A stretch of DNA of 64,000 nucleotides, taken from NCBI GenBank assembly GCA_963691775.1, contig OY829369.1, positions 2,170,001 through 2,234,000 of the forward strand. Direction: 5' to 3'. The position numbers were made by a program, and so were the translations under genes. Shown here in pieces: positions 8,631 through 17,379 of this stretch. The number at the start of each line of letters is the position of its first letter. Positions within the stretch are counted from its first letter, which is position 1. The notes beneath the pieces were generated by a model, which worked only from the letters and a program-made list of their open reading frames with translations, was not told where the DNA came from and did not search any database. This DNA is from JAZBPO01 sp963691775. Its GTDB lineage: Bacteria; Pseudomonadota; Gammaproteobacteria; Pseudomonadales; Azotimanducaceae.

Positions 8631-9038
8631 TCAGGCGCGCAAACGGTCCTGCAGACTGCCGTGCGGAAGAAAGCGATTATCGCTGTGCGCGCGGATCCAG
8701 CGCACCAGTTCCGCAAAGGCATCCGCGTCCAACTGCGGACGCAGACGGCGCGCCAGCGCAATGACGGGGCTCTTCGCTCCTGCCTCGAAGCCTGGCTGCT
8801 GCTCAATCACCGTGAACAGGCGCACGAGCGCTTCGAGTTCCTGTAGATCAAGCGCATCCAGACTCGCATCAAGTGCGTCTGCAGGCGCCTGCATCGCCCC
8901 CTGCAGTCGCAGCCTGAGATCACCCTCCAGGGCTTGTATGAGCGACTCTCCTTCGTGCCGCCAGCGCGCCGCCACATCCTTGAGATCCGCACGGCTGGGC
9001 AGTACCGGGGCGCCGGGCGTCCATGTCCCCGCCGTCAC
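8631..9038 (-). CDS. Conserved-looking hypothetical protein
   Basis: A 135-residue, Leu/Ala/Asp-rich, probably all-helical soluble protein with no signal or membrane segment. A helical stretch WRHEGESLIQALEGDLRLRL is followed by an acidic leucine-rich part and a C-terminal RFLPHGSLQDRL. The GTG start overlaps the stop of the upstream DUF6316-like gene (GTGA), so the pair forms a coupled two-gene unit. I do not recognise a family. Confidence 0.6.
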   Translation of the reverse strand: MTAGTWTPGAPVLPSRADLKDVAARWRHEGESLIQALEGDLRLRLQGAMQAPADALDASLDALDLQELEALVRLFTVIEQQPGFEAGAKSPVIALARRLRPQLDADAFAELVRWIRAHSDNRFLPHGSLQDRLRA

Positions 9039-9295
9039 GCAGGCGCACCGCCGGCGGTGCTGTCCTCGTCATCGGACAGGGAATCCGTCAGCGTGGCGAG
9101 GGTTTCAAGCGGCGCCAGCTGGATGAACTGGATGAAATCGGCGAGCCCCTGCTCGGCCGAGAAGCGGTTCGGATAGGGCCCCATAGCCTTGCCTTCTCGC
9201 GTGCGGAAGAACCATTCGCCACCGTATTCATATACCCGTGGCGAACGCTGCGCAGGCGGTGTGCCGTCGCCCATCCGGTATTCGGAGTCGGCCAT
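9035..9295 (-). CDS. Small DUF6316-like protein
   Basis: An 86-residue acidic protein with the compact motif YEYGGEWFFRTREGKAMGPY, typical of the short DUF6316-type proteins of gammaproteobacteria, then a helix containing GLADFIQFIQL and an acidic tail (SLSDDEDS). The start ATG at 9295 has a GGGGAGG site at good distance. It is translationally coupled to the next gene on the same strand. The biological role is unknown; the family name is from memory of the motif. Confidence 0.65.
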   Translation of the reverse strand: MADSEYRMGDGTPPAQRSPRVYEYGGEWFFRTREGKAMGPYPNRFSAEQGLADFIQFIQLAPLETLATLTDSLSDDEDSTAGGAPA

Positions 9296-9420
9296 CAGCA
9301 CGTCCTCCCCTCGCGCGCTCCTTGCAGTCCTCCAAATTCTAGAGCCCCGCCGACAGGCCCGTCACCTGCCATTCGCTGCCGATGGCAAGCGTCCCGGAGG
9401 CTTCCCGGAGCACCGTTGCT

Positions 9421-11589
9421 ATGATGGCGGGCCCGAACCGCACGAGATCGACCGTGGCAGCACCATTTCGAATCCTCGTCCTCTTGCTGGCCCTCGTCGC
9501 GCTCGCGGCAGGCGCAGCTGCGGCCTTCGTGCTGACGCTCGACCCAGAGGACTATCGGGAAGACATCATCACCGGCGTACGAGATTCCATCGGCCTCGAT
9601 CTGCGTCTGGACGGAGCGATCGAATTGACGCTCTGGCCGTCCTTCTCCTTCGAAATCGAGGACGTCGCAGCAGACTGGGAAGACGCAACCGACGATCCGC
9701 TCATGGCAATCCGCCGAATGCGGCTCGCGCTGCCGCTTCTGCCGCTCGTGTCCGGTGGCACTGCTGCAGTTGAAGCGATTGTTCTAGAGGGCGTTGAGCT
9801 CGACATGCGCATCGCCGCAGACGGCGGCGAAAATTGGGCACCCCCGTCTGCGCGCGAAGCCGACGTTGGCGACCCAGTGGACGCTTCCGACCCTCAACAG
9901 CCCGATCCGGATTCACAAAACACGAGCGCCAGCGCATCACAGACGTCTTTCGATATAGAGCTCGACCAACTCGAAGTCGTCGATCTGAGGGTGCGCTTTC
10001 GAGACGCTCGCAGCGACACCGACATTGATCTGTCGGGCCTCGACTTCGTCATCCGGAGCGAGGGTGAAGCGTTCGTTGGTGCGCTTGGCGGCCGCCTCGA
10101 TATGCAGCAAGGCCCGCACATTGCCTTCGAGGGCGATTTCCGCGGCGACAAGAACCTCGCCTGGGTCGAAATCGTCGACCTGACCGCAGAGCTGGAGCTT
10201 CCGGGCTGGCCGCGCAGCCTGCCCGTGCGCATGACGGGCAGAACAAGCCGAACAGACGAACGCGCAGATCTTGAGAACCTGCGAATCGAGATCGGCGAGC
10301 TGACCCTTCTCAGCTCGGGCACGATCGGGCTCGGCGACGCTCAGACCCTCGACCTCCGCCTGGACATCCCGCCGTCGGATTTGCGCGCCCTGTTGCTGCG
10401 CTCAGGCTACTCGCCGACCACAGCGAATCCGCAGGCGCTCACCGCACTCTCCGGCGCGCTCACAATAACCGGGGTTCGCTCTGATCTACGCTTCGCTCCG
10501 ATCGAGCTGAACCTGGACGCGCTCGCACTCACCGGCACCGCGCGCGTATCCGGTACGGACCTGCAGGCAATCGAGTTCGATCTTGATGCAGGCCGGCTAG
10601 ACCTCACACCTTATGTCTCCGCCGCCGATGAGCCGACACCCGACACTGCGCCGAGCCCCACGGTGCCCCTGGTAAATGATGAAGCACTCGGCCTGGATGC
10701 TTTGAAGGCGCTAAACCTCAGCGGAGCGGTCTCGGCCGACGCACTCGTCATGCCCGGCCTCGAGATCGGCGCCGGCCGCATCGAGATCTCCGCAGAGTCC
10801 GGACGCTTGGATGCGCGCCTCAGCGCCGACGGGGTGTACGGGGGCAACATCGAACTCAATGCTGATCTGAACGTCGAAGGGAGCACACCGGAAGTCGGGC
10901 TCCGAATGAACGCCGCAAGTATCGACCCGGGCCAGATCGCGCCAGGGGCCGGCTTTAGCGGCCGTCTCGAAATGAATGGGCAACTCGATGCCACCGGCGA
11001 ATCCAGCGCAGCGCTTGCTCAAGCGCTGCGCGGGCGCATCGACCTGACCGGCAGCCCCGGCACGCTCGACGTAGCGTCGCTGAAGCAGATGCTGCTGCCG
11101 CTTGCGACCCTCCTCGGCCAACCAGACGAGATCACGGACTGGCCCGATCAGATCAGCTACCAGACCCTGTCCGGCGCATGGCAGGTGCTCGACGGCACCA
11201 GCGATCAAAGCCTGGAGATGGCCATCGACAATCTGCGCCTGGACGCAAAGGGCGGTATCTCCCTTGCCACCGGCGTCTTCGACTTCCGTTCCGGCGCCCT
11301 CTTCAGCGCAACCACGCCGCGCACCTTCGACGTACCGCGGGACCTCGACGGCATCCGATTGCCTGCCCGCTGCGCCGGACGCATGAACGAACCCGGCAAT
11401 CCCTGCGGTTTCGACCAGGCCGCCACGGGGCCACTGATCCAGCAGATCATCGCGGGCCGAGCGGGCGACAAGCTTCGCGAGCGCCTGTCCGATCAGCTTC
11501 CAGACAATCTGCGCGGACCCGCGGATGCGCTCCTTCGGGGCCTGTTCGGGGGCCAGCGCTCAAGCCCGGAGAAGGACAACCGTCCATGA
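9421..11589 (+). CDS. AsmA family protein (inner-membrane-anchored, periplasmic)
   Basis: AsmA-like proteins are long, beta-rich, lipid-groove proteins anchored in the inner membrane and linked to phospholipid transport to the outer membrane. About 722 residues: one N-terminal membrane helix (FRILVLLLALVALAAGAAAAF), the N-terminal AsmA signature around GLDLRLDGAIELTLWPSFSFEIEDV, a low-complexity Asp/Ser/Gln insert near residue 155, repeated beta-strand modules, and the C-terminal AsmA_2-type segment (GRIDLTGSPGTLDVASLKQML). ATG at 9421 or 9424 is equally possible. The stop overlaps mutY by ATGA, an order common in gammaproteobacteria. Confidence 0.9.
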   Translation: MMAGPNRTRSTVAAPFRILVLLLALVALAAGAAAAFVLTLDPEDYREDIITGVRDSIGLDLRLDGAIELTLWPSFSFEIEDVAADWEDATDDPLMAIRRMRLALPLLPLVSGGTAAVEAIVLEGVELDMRIAADGGENWAPPSAREADVGDPVDASDPQQPDPDSQNTSASASQTSFDIELDQLEVVDLRVRFRDARSDTDIDLSGLDFVIRSEGEAFVGALGGRLDMQQGPHIAFEGDFRGDKNLAWVEIVDLTAELELPGWPRSLPVRMTGRTSRTDERADLENLRIEIGELTLLSSGTIGLGDAQTLDLRLDIPPSDLRALLLRSGYSPTTANPQALTALSGALTITGVRSDLRFAPIELNLDALALTGTARVSGTDLQAIEFDLDAGRLDLTPYVSAADEPTPDTAPSPTVPLVNDEALGLDALKALNLSGAVSADALVMPGLEIGAGRIEISAESGRLDARLSADGVYGGNIELNADLNVEGSTPEVGLRMNAASIDPGQIAPGAGFSGRLEMNGQLDATGESSAALAQALRGRIDLTGSPGTLDVASLKQMLLPLATLLGQPDEITDWPDQISYQTLSGAWQVLDGTSDQSLEMAIDNLRLDAKGGISLATGVFDFRSGALFSATTPRTFDVPRDLDGIRLPARCAGRMNEPGNPCGFDQAATGPLIQQIIAGRAGDKLRERLSDQLPDNLRGPADALLRGLFGGQRSSPEKDNRP

Positions 11590-12665
11590 TCGAAACTCCG
11601 GAGCCCATCGCTCCGGCCCTTCTCGCCTGGTACGACAGGCACGGTCGCAAATCTCTGCCATGGAAGCAGGATCGCGACCCCTACAGGATTTGGGTCTCGG
11701 AGATCATGCTCCAGCAGACCCAGGTGACGACGGTCATCCCCTACTACGAACGGTTCATGGCCCGCTTCCCGACCGTGTCGGATCTGGCCCTGGCCGAGCA
11801 GGATGAAGTACTCGCCCTGTGGACCGGCCTCGGCTACTACGCCCGCGCCAGAAATCTTCATGCGGCTGCACGATCGATCGCCACCGATTTTGCGGGGGCC
11901 TTCCCCCGAACCGTGGATGCACTCCAATCGCTTAAGGGCATCGGCCGTTCGACAGCGGGCGCCATAGCGGCCATGGCGTTCGACGTCCGCGCGCCGATCC
12001 TCGACGGCAACGTGAAGCGCGTATTGGCGCGCTATTGCGCAGTCGATCGCTGGACGGGGGAGCGCGAAGTCGAGCAGCGCATGTGGACGCTCGCGGACGT
12101 CCTCACCCCACAGCGTCGTGTCGCGGACTATACGCAAGCCATCATGGATCTTGGCGCAACCCTCTGTGTCCGCGCGCACCCTGAATGCACCCGCTGCCCG
12201 CTTGCCGATGATTGCGCAGCCCAGGCAGACGGCCGCCAGCATGAGCTGCCGGTCCCGCGACCGAAGAAGACAAAGCCCGAGCGCCGCACGCGCATGCTCA
12301 TCGTTCAGTCGCCAGACGGATCCGTGCTGCTCGAGAAGCGGCCGGACGCCGGAATCTGGGGCGGCCTGTGGTGCTTCCCCCAGCTCGACGACGACGGCAC
12401 GGAGGCTCGGCGCTGGCTCGTCGATCGCCTCGCGATCGCATCGGAAGGGATCAGCGAAGTCGAGCCCTGGGCGTACGTGACCCACGTGTTCACGCACTTC
12501 AAGCTGCACATCCAACCGCTGCGTTATCACTTGGCTGTTCATCCGGACAACGTCCGCGAGGACGGCCGCGACTGGTTTGATCCCGCAGATGTCGGGGACC
12601 TAGGATTGGCCGCCCCCGTCAAGCGTCTGCTCCAGGCGCTCGCCGGGAACGACCTTCTCAACTGA
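11586..12665 (+). CDS. mutY: Adenine DNA glycosylase MutY
   Basis: Removes adenine mispaired with 8-oxoguanine. 359 residues in the standard order: catalytic Glu in VSEIMLQQTQVTTV, the helix-hairpin-helix LKGIGRSTAGAIAAMAFD, the iron-sulfur motif Cys-x6-Cys-x2-Cys-x5-Cys (ending CPLADDC) near residues 195-215, and a C-terminal NUDIX-like domain (LLEKRPDAGIWGGLWCFPQL; THVFTHFKLHI) that reads 8-oxoG. The start has GGAGAAGG about 12 bases upstream and overlaps the asmA stop. yggX follows after 13 bases, the conserved mutY-yggX pair. Confidence 0.96.
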   Translation: MIETPEPIAPALLAWYDRHGRKSLPWKQDRDPYRIWVSEIMLQQTQVTTVIPYYERFMARFPTVSDLALAEQDEVLALWTGLGYYARARNLHAAARSIATDFAGAFPRTVDALQSLKGIGRSTAGAIAAMAFDVRAPILDGNVKRVLARYCAVDRWTGEREVEQRMWTLADVLTPQRRVADYTQAIMDLGATLCVRAHPECTRCPLADDCAAQADGRQHELPVPRPKKTKPERRTRMLIVQSPDGSVLLEKRPDAGIWGGLWCFPQLDDDGTEARRWLVDRLAIASEGISEVEPWAYVTHVFTHFKLHIQPLRYHLAVHPDNVREDGRDWFDPADVGDLGLAAPVKRLLQALAGNDLLN

Positions 12666-12678
12666 TTCCGGAGCAGCA

Positions 12679-12954
12679 ATGGCCCGCACCGTCCAGTGCC
12701 GAAAGTACGGCGAAGAGCTCGAAGGCCTCGACGCGCCGCCGTTCCCCGGTCCGAAGGGGCAGGAAGTATTCGAGCAGGTGTCGAAGAAGGCCTGGGACGC
12801 ATGGCTTGCGCAGCAGACGCGACTCATCAACGAGAAGCACCTGAACATGATGGAGCCGGACGCGCGGAAATATCTTTCGGAGCAGCGGGAGGTGTTTCTC
12901 TCGGGGGGCGCCGCCGACGACGCCGACGGCTATGTGCCGGAGGGCGGAGACTGA
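12679..12954 (+). CDS. yggX: Probable Fe(2+)-trafficking / oxidative damage protection protein YggX
   Basis: A 91-residue cytosolic protein that protects iron-sulfur clusters from superoxide and helps supply iron. The family signature is complete: MARTVQCRKYGEELEGLD, GPKGQEVFEQVSKKAWDAW, QTRLINEKHLNMMEPDARK and YLSEQREVFL. It directly follows mutY, a standard arrangement, and is the last chromosomal protein gene before tRNA-Phe and the accessory island. Confidence 0.96.
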   Translation: MARTVQCRKYGEELEGLDAPPFPGPKGQEVFEQVSKKAWDAWLAQQTRLINEKHLNMMEPDARKYLSEQREVFLSGGAADDADGYVPEGGD

Positions 12955-12994
12955 CCCGGATGCGCATTTCGTAGCGCCGGGTGCCGGCACGCGC

Positions 12995-13026
12995 TTGACA
13001 CCCCCAGGGCCTTGCGGCCCAATACG
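12995..13026 (+). promoter_or_regulatory. Likely promoter of tRNA-Phe
   Basis: TTGACA at 12995-13000 is a perfect -35 box; an AT-richer CAATAC-like element lies about 18-19 bases downstream and the mature tRNA begins at 13035. Between them is a GC-rich stretch resembling a stringent discriminator. The -10 is weak, so the exact box is uncertain. Confidence 0.5.
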
Positions 13027-13034
13027 CGCCCCTC

Positions 13035-13110
<76 letters not shown>

Positions 13111-13139
13111 AAGTCCTTCAGGCTGTTACGAACCTCCTC

Positions 13140-13178
13140 ACTCTCCCGCACCGTCCTTGGTGTACTGAATCTGTACCG
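13140..13178 (+). repeat. 39-bp direct repeat, copy 1 (copy 2 at 31998-32036)
   Basis: The sequence from ACTCTCCCGCACC through GGTGTACTGAATCTGTACCG occurs again, essentially unchanged, at 31998-32036 within the island. The last 19 bases form an imperfect palindrome (GGTGTAC ... GTACC). It starts 30 bases after tRNA-Phe. It may be an element end or an attachment-like site; its nature is unknown. Confidence 0.6.
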
Positions 13179-13275
13179 TCAGCAGCGCGTGCACTGCTCC
13201 TAGGGCCTTCTTCCGGCACAGGGAACGTGTGTGCGTGCGGCTGAGGCCCTCGTACGCGGTCTGGAATCGACGCTG

Positions 13276-13488
13276 ATGAAGACCTCCTCAGGGATCATCC
13301 TGACTGTGGTCTCTTTCGTAGCCATCTGGATCTTGGCGTCGGCGGCCATTCTCCTTTTCGGAGACGAAGCATGGGCTGATTCCGCCGTCGAGGCCTGGCT
13401 CAAGACTGGCACAGCGCGGTTCCTCTGCCCCCGCCTGGGGGGCCTGCTATGCGCCAAAGGCAACCGCACACCTGATCGAGGCTGCTGA
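13276..13488 (+). CDS. Small membrane protein, 3' part shared with the IS91 left flank
   Basis: A 70-codon frame starting MKTSSGIILTVVSFVAIWIL, giving one clear transmembrane helix followed by LLFGDEAWADSAVEAWLKTG and a basic, Cys-containing tail that looks out of frame. From base 13323 on, the DNA is duplicated at 18951, where the 5' part of this frame is missing. So this may be the original host locus from which the segment upstream of the IS91 transposase was copied. No function recognised, and the C-terminus may be artificial. Confidence 0.35.
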   Translation: MKTSSGIILTVVSFVAIWILASAAILLFGDEAWADSAVEAWLKTGTARFLCPRLGGLLCAKGNRTPDRGC

Positions 13489-13701
13489 CATCTGACGGAT
13501 CGTATGGCCGCTCTGACCCATGCGAGCAGCATCCCGGCTCTGACTGACGATCGGCGTGACGGCCATCGGAAGGCCGTTGAAGAACATGGTCACCGGCCAA
13601 GAAACGCGGGCGCCGAACTTGCTTCTGGACGCACCAAGCGTGCGGGTTCCGGTTCGGCGAAGCAGCGGCAGGCTGACAGCGAATCGGGCGATCAGCCGAT
13701 G
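13323..13701 (+). repeat. Duplicated ~380 bp segment (copy 1; others at 18951 and 15675)
   Basis: These ~380 bases recur with only a few changes at 18951-19328, directly upstream of the intact IS91-like transposase, and the right part recurs at 15675-15857 upstream of the truncated transposase. It is therefore either the left end (terminus side) of the element or host DNA once captured beside it. Here it is cut at about 13702 and joined to other repeat debris. Confidence 0.75.
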
Positions 13702-13840
13702 CTGCTCTTTGCCGCGGTTTCGGTGACGGTTTTACGCTTGGCTGAAGCGAGTGGCTGTCCAAAACAATGCTCACTTCAGCGGATGGCATGGGTGTCCACG
13801 ATGTTCGTGCTTGGTTGAAGCGGGTGGCTGTCCAGGATGA
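13702..13840 (+). repeat. Element-end debris with a doubled GTGGCTGTCC motif
   Basis: Two imperfect direct copies of GCTTGG(C/T)TGAAGCG(A/G)GTGGCTGTCC start at about 13736 and 13808. Between them is the reverse complement of CATCGTGGACACCCAT, a motif that also opens the repeats at 16254 and 48438. I read this as ends of an unclassified insertion sequence; no transposase for it is left here. Confidence 0.5.
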
Positions 13841-14475
13841 TGCTTCGCGCCCAATAGGTCGTCCGCCCCCCAGCAGTAGTAGGTAGGCGATCGCCCTTTG
13901 AAACCGTCTCGGTGCAACCCAACCCCGCCCTCATCCGGCAGGCAAGGCTGAAGCTTCATTGCATGCCAAAGAAGTCTGCCCGCGCTCAGAACGCCGTTGC
14001 CTTCAGCCGGATGACAGAAAGTCGGCGCTCCAACGCGTCTGCCGTCGGAGTCCATAACCTGAATCGCGACGCCGACATCCGCCACCGTCTCATCGAGGTC
14101 AAGATCGACTGCAAGTCCGGTCGCCATTTCGATGAACTCCTCGAACCCCGCCGAATCCGAGCACCCCCATGACAGGTGTCGACTGACGCAGACCGACGCA
14201 GGCATGTTCGGTTGAACTCTTTCGACTTCTGCATCCGATAGCGCTTCGAAATCGAGCAAGCGGCAGAGCTCCTGAAACTCTCTGAAGCCAATTCTGTAGT
14301 AGACAAAACGACGATGCCGACTTGATTGCCAGCGCGATGAAACGCCATCATCGAGCCATGCCTCGTAGTAAACGCGCCCTTCCCCCAAATAGAGCACTCT
14401 GAACTTCGCGTGCGGATTGTTCTCAAATTTGAACACGCTTCCCGCGCGGACTGGGCCTGTGTCGGCCTTATGCAT
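13771..14475 (-). CDS. Hypothetical protein, 3' end probably lost to element insertion
   Basis: About 234 codons from the ATG at 14475. The N-terminal part (GSVFKFENNPHAKFRVLYLG, then EGRVYYEAWLDDG) looks like a compact beta-rich domain, followed by FVYYRIGFREFQELCRLLDF and an acidic middle (MATGLAVDLDLDETVADVGV). After WGADDLLGA (near 13845) the frame runs into the element debris and ends KHEHRGHPCHPLK, so the native C-terminus is missing. Unknown family; possibly cargo brought in next to tRNA-Phe. Confidence 0.5.
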   Translation of the reverse strand: MHKADTGPVRAGSVFKFENNPHAKFRVLYLGEGRVYYEAWLDDGVSSRWQSSRHRRFVYYRIGFREFQELCRLLDFEALSDAEVERVQPNMPASVCVSRHLSWGCSDSAGFEEFIEMATGLAVDLDLDETVADVGVAIQVMDSDGRRVGAPTFCHPAEGNGVLSAGRLLWHAMKLQPCLPDEGGVGLHRDGFKGRSPTYYCWGADDLLGAKHHPGQPPASTKHEHRGHPCHPLK

Positions 14476-14834
14476 AGCCCGCACCTAGAGCATCACAGGC
14501 CAGCGACACAACGCGGCCCGGGTTCGTTCTATGCGCAGAATCAAGGTACCTGCGGCCCCGTGACACAGGCGGGAACCGTCGGACGAGGCGGGCACGAACC
14601 AAGGTCTCCCGTGAATGTTTGAAGCTGCCCGTGAAAGACATTCGACTGTCCCCACTACTCACAACCGCTTTTGTTTGTCCGGCTGACGCCGCGGATCTCG
14701 TTCCCTACCGCCGCGTGTTTGTTCGGGGCCAGGAAGTCTACCGCGCAAATATAATCAGGTTGATCGATGAGCTGTTGCTCCCGCCCTCTCTTCGCCTGGT
14801 ACCCCGAACTCTCACAATAGTTTAAGGGATTGGA
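14476..14834. other. Intergenic stretch, no recognised gene
   Basis: About 360 bases between the hypothetical gene and the IS110 remnant. A short frame at 14619-14825 on the + strand could encode 68 residues, but it has no convincing ribosome site or family signature, so I do not call it. Nothing else is evident. Confidence 0.4.
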
Positions 14835-14953
14835 TGGGTGATGGGATGGACGCCCCCTCCCTACGGCGTTCAGCGGGCTCGAAAGTCTGCTGCGCCAGGG
14901 CGGAAGGTGTACTCAGCTGAAGCTGAACTTCAGCGCAGAGAGGACGCCATCCC
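14835..14953 (+). ncRNA. Conserved structured leader of the IS110-family element (candidate guide RNA region), copy 1
   Basis: These 119 bases before the IS110 transposase start are almost identical to the 119 bases before the other IS110 copy (31481-31599, reverse strand), while DNA outside differs, so this is the element's left end. ATGGGATGG (14841-14849) pairs with CCATCCCAT (14947-14955), closing a large stem that overlaps the start codon. Inside, GCTGAAG-CTGAA-CTTCAGC (14916-14934) forms a perfect 7-bp hairpin. IS110-family recombinases are known to use guide RNAs made from element non-coding ends, so RNA function is plausible but unproven. Confidence 0.45.
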
Positions 14954-15674
14954 ATGGAACAGCCTAAGTTGATTGCCATCGACGTCGCAAAGAACGTCTT
15001 CCAGCTCTGCGAGCTCGATGCGCACCGCAAGGTCACTCGAAACGAACCGGTTCGGCGCGGGCGACTGCTACAGAACCTCGCAAAGCAGCCGCCCAGCATC
15101 GTCGCAATGGAAGCCTGCTACTCGAGCCACTATTGGGCTCGCGAGTTCGCTGCCATGGGGCACGAAGTGCGTCTGGTGCCCGCACAACACGTGAAGCCGT
15201 TCGTGCGTGGCAACAAGAACGACGCCAATGATGCGCTAGCGATCGCCGAAGCATCGCAGCGCCCGAATCTGCGCTGCGTGCCGGTGAAGTCACTCGCGCA
15301 GCAGGACATGCAGGCCCTGCATCGGATCCGAATGCGTCTGGTGCGCCAGCGAATCCTGCTGATGAACCAGACCCGCGGCGTACTCAGCGACTACGGCGTC
15401 GTGATGCCTCAGGGCATCCCGTCGTTTCGACGCGCCATGGTCGAGCTGCAGGGCGACGCTGGCAAACACCTCACGCCCTTCATGCGCACACAGATCGTCG
15501 AGATCGATGCGGAGTTCCGGACGCGCTCCGATCGGCTCGGCCAGCTCGAGAAGCAGATGCATGCGCTCGCCACCTCGCATCCGCTGTGCAAATTGCTGCT
15601 CACGATGCCAGGCATCGGGCCCGTCAACGCCACGGCGATCGTCTCCGCCATCGGCAGGGGCGACCAGTTCGAGC
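14954..15674 (+). pseudogene. IS110-family transposase, truncated at 3' end
   Basis: The first ~240 residues match the intact copy at 30458-31480 almost residue for residue: the RuvC-like DEDD domain opens with LIAIDVAKNVFQLCELD, has KNDANDALAIAEA in the middle and MPGIGPVNATAIVSAIGRG at the junction with the Transposase_20 domain. At about 15674 the sequence jumps from the RGDQFEH codons into the duplicated segment also found at 13519 and 19144, so the catalytic-serine C-terminal domain is gone. The frame stays open across the junction for another 140 codons, but that part is not transposase. Confidence 0.85.
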
Positions 15675-15888
15675 ATGCGAGCAGCATCCCGGTTCTGACT
15701 GACGATCGGCGTGACGGCCATCGGAAGGCCGTTGAAGAACATGGTCACCGGCCAAGAAACGCGGGCGCCGAACTTGCTTCTGGACGCACCAAGCGTGCGA
15801 GTTCCGATGCGGCGAAGCGGCGGCAGGCTGACAGCGAATCGGGCGATCAGCCGATGCTGCCATACCGCGGTACTCGAAGCGTTGCTGC
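15675..15888 (+). repeat. Third, partial copy of the IS91-upstream segment
   Basis: The bases from ATGCGAGCAGCATCCCGG match 13519-13701 and 19144-19357. Here the segment leads straight into the truncated IS91-like transposase at 15889, as it does before the intact one. The left edge coincides with the break in the IS110 gene, so the IS110 copy was cut when this segment arrived or by later deletion. Confidence 0.75.
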
Positions 15889-16251
15889 ATGTCCGTCGCA
15901 CACGCGCCGCGATCTGCAGCCTCGGCTACTGGCTATCGCCGTCACGAACCCGAGCGCACCGCACTCTACAGGATTGTGGAATCCACGCTGCCGAACTTCG
16001 AGGCGGCACTCCAATCAGGTGAACGATCGGCGCCCCGGTTCGTCGAGCGCGAGTTCGAGGACTATCTGGCGTGCGGTCGCCTGGAACACGGCTTCGTTCG
16101 TGTGAAGTGCGACGGCTGCCGCCACGAGCACCTGGTCGCCTTCTCCTGCAAGCGCCGCGGCTTCTGCCCGAGCTGCGGTGCTCGACGCATGGTCGAGACG
16201 TCTGCGCATCTCGTCGATCACGTACTCCCGCACGTACCGATCCGCCAGTAG
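15889..16251 (+). pseudogene. IS91-family transposase, N-terminal fragment
   Basis: 120 codons nearly identical to the start of the intact transposase at 19358: GAALQ-type N-terminus, the zinc-binding CDGCRHEHLVAFSCKRRGF and CPSCGARRM cysteine clusters, and DHVLPHVPIRQ. The gene then stops at TAG where a different repeat (CATCGTGGACACCCAT) begins. The HUH and tyrosine catalytic parts are missing here; a separate 3' fragment follows at 16525, so the element was split by an insertion and deletion. Confidence 0.85.
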
Positions 16252-16524
16252 AAAACATCGTGGACACCCATCCCATCCGCTGAAGGGTTCGAGATCTGCG
16301 GCGGTTTCGGCGCAACGAGCAGGCCCAGCCGCGCTTCGACGCCGCAAGCTTGAGTGAGCTTGGTTTCCAGTGAGCAGGAACGCGTTTGACGGCCTAGAAG
16401 CGCACATCGTGGACAATCATCCCATCAGATGAAGATCGGTCCTGAGGCAGCGTTCAAGCTATTCTCAAACGGAGACCTGTATCCCAACACCCAGACCTTC
16501 TCTGTCCAGATAGGCTTGGGTTTC
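16252..16524. repeat. Element debris between the two IS91 fragments
   Basis: 16254-16373 opens with AACATCGTGGACACCCATCC and is about 90 percent identical to 48438-48558, where it also directly precedes an IS91 3' fragment. A second related end, CATCGTGGACAATCATCCC, is at 16405. The rest (16430-16524) shows no recognised gene. Probably ends of an unclassified insertion sequence that interrupted the IS91 copy. Confidence 0.55.
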
Positions 16525-17306
16525 CGAGCGGCTCTTTCTGAACCGGCGCGGCGAGGTGCTGCTTGCCCTCAAGCGCCCCTTTCGGGACGGCACGACACAC
16601 CTGAGGTTCACGCCGGAAGACTTCATGGCGCGGCTCGCTGCGCTGGTACCGCGGCCCCGCGCGAACCTGACTCGGTATCACGGCGTGTTCGCACCGGCGC
16701 ATCCCTGACGCAGCTCGGTCACGGGCACCAGGTGCGAATCAGCGATACCTGGAGCCGACCGAGGCATCGCAACGTGCACCGGCAGCACCGCGCGCCATTG
16801 CCGCCATGAGCACTACCACGGCGGTACGGTGGCAAACGACGATCAGCAGGCTGAATTCGCTCGACCGCCGAAGGCGCCGCTGACCTGGGCGGAGCGGCTG
16901 CGACGCGTGTTCGGGATCGAGATCACTGTGTGCCCGCACTGCGGCGGGCGGCTGCGGGTGATCGCCGATGTGACGGACCCGGATGTCATCGACCAGATCC
17001 TGGAGCACGTCCGGCGGGAAGGATTGCCGCGAGCGCCTCCGATGCGCCGCGCCCTCCCCTGAAGCACCAGAACATCTCGAAGTATCCTCCGTCCAATAGG
17101 CGGGCCAGTCCCGCTCGGCTCCGGACTAGGTTCTAGCGCCAGATGTCGATCGGTCTGTGCGAGCCTTCCGATCGTTACGTAGGCTCAGGAACTACCCTGT
17201 AGGGCGAATCGGGTGTGCGCCTTGGTTGGACGCCATAAGGCGCACCACATGGGGAGGGTGGTGGCCGAGGGCTCGAGTGAACAGCCCCGTTATCTGTCCT
17301 ATCCCC
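16525..17306 (+). mobile_element. IS91-like 3' terminus, copy A
   Basis: Matches 20350-21132 of the intact element: the last ~180 transposase codons and the non-coding terminus ending CTATCCCC. The transposase part is dead: a TGA replaces a Trp codon near 16708. In the terminal hairpin the first stem arm reads GAACAG where copy B has GGACAG. Right of 17306 is unique cargo. Confidence 0.9.
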
Positions 17307-17379
17307 GAGTTCGAGGGCGATATTGATAACCAAGCGCTTCAGCACAAATTGTCTTAATAAGCGGAGTAACAAGCAATCC

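Noticed and set aside
14619..14825. A 68-codon frame before the IS110 remnant
   Set aside because: No ribosome site, no family motif and placement among debris; not called as a gene.
15290..15901. A reverse-strand frame over the truncated IS110 gene
   Set aside because: It is antisense to a recognisable transposase and has no motif of its own; the same shadow appears opposite the intact copy.
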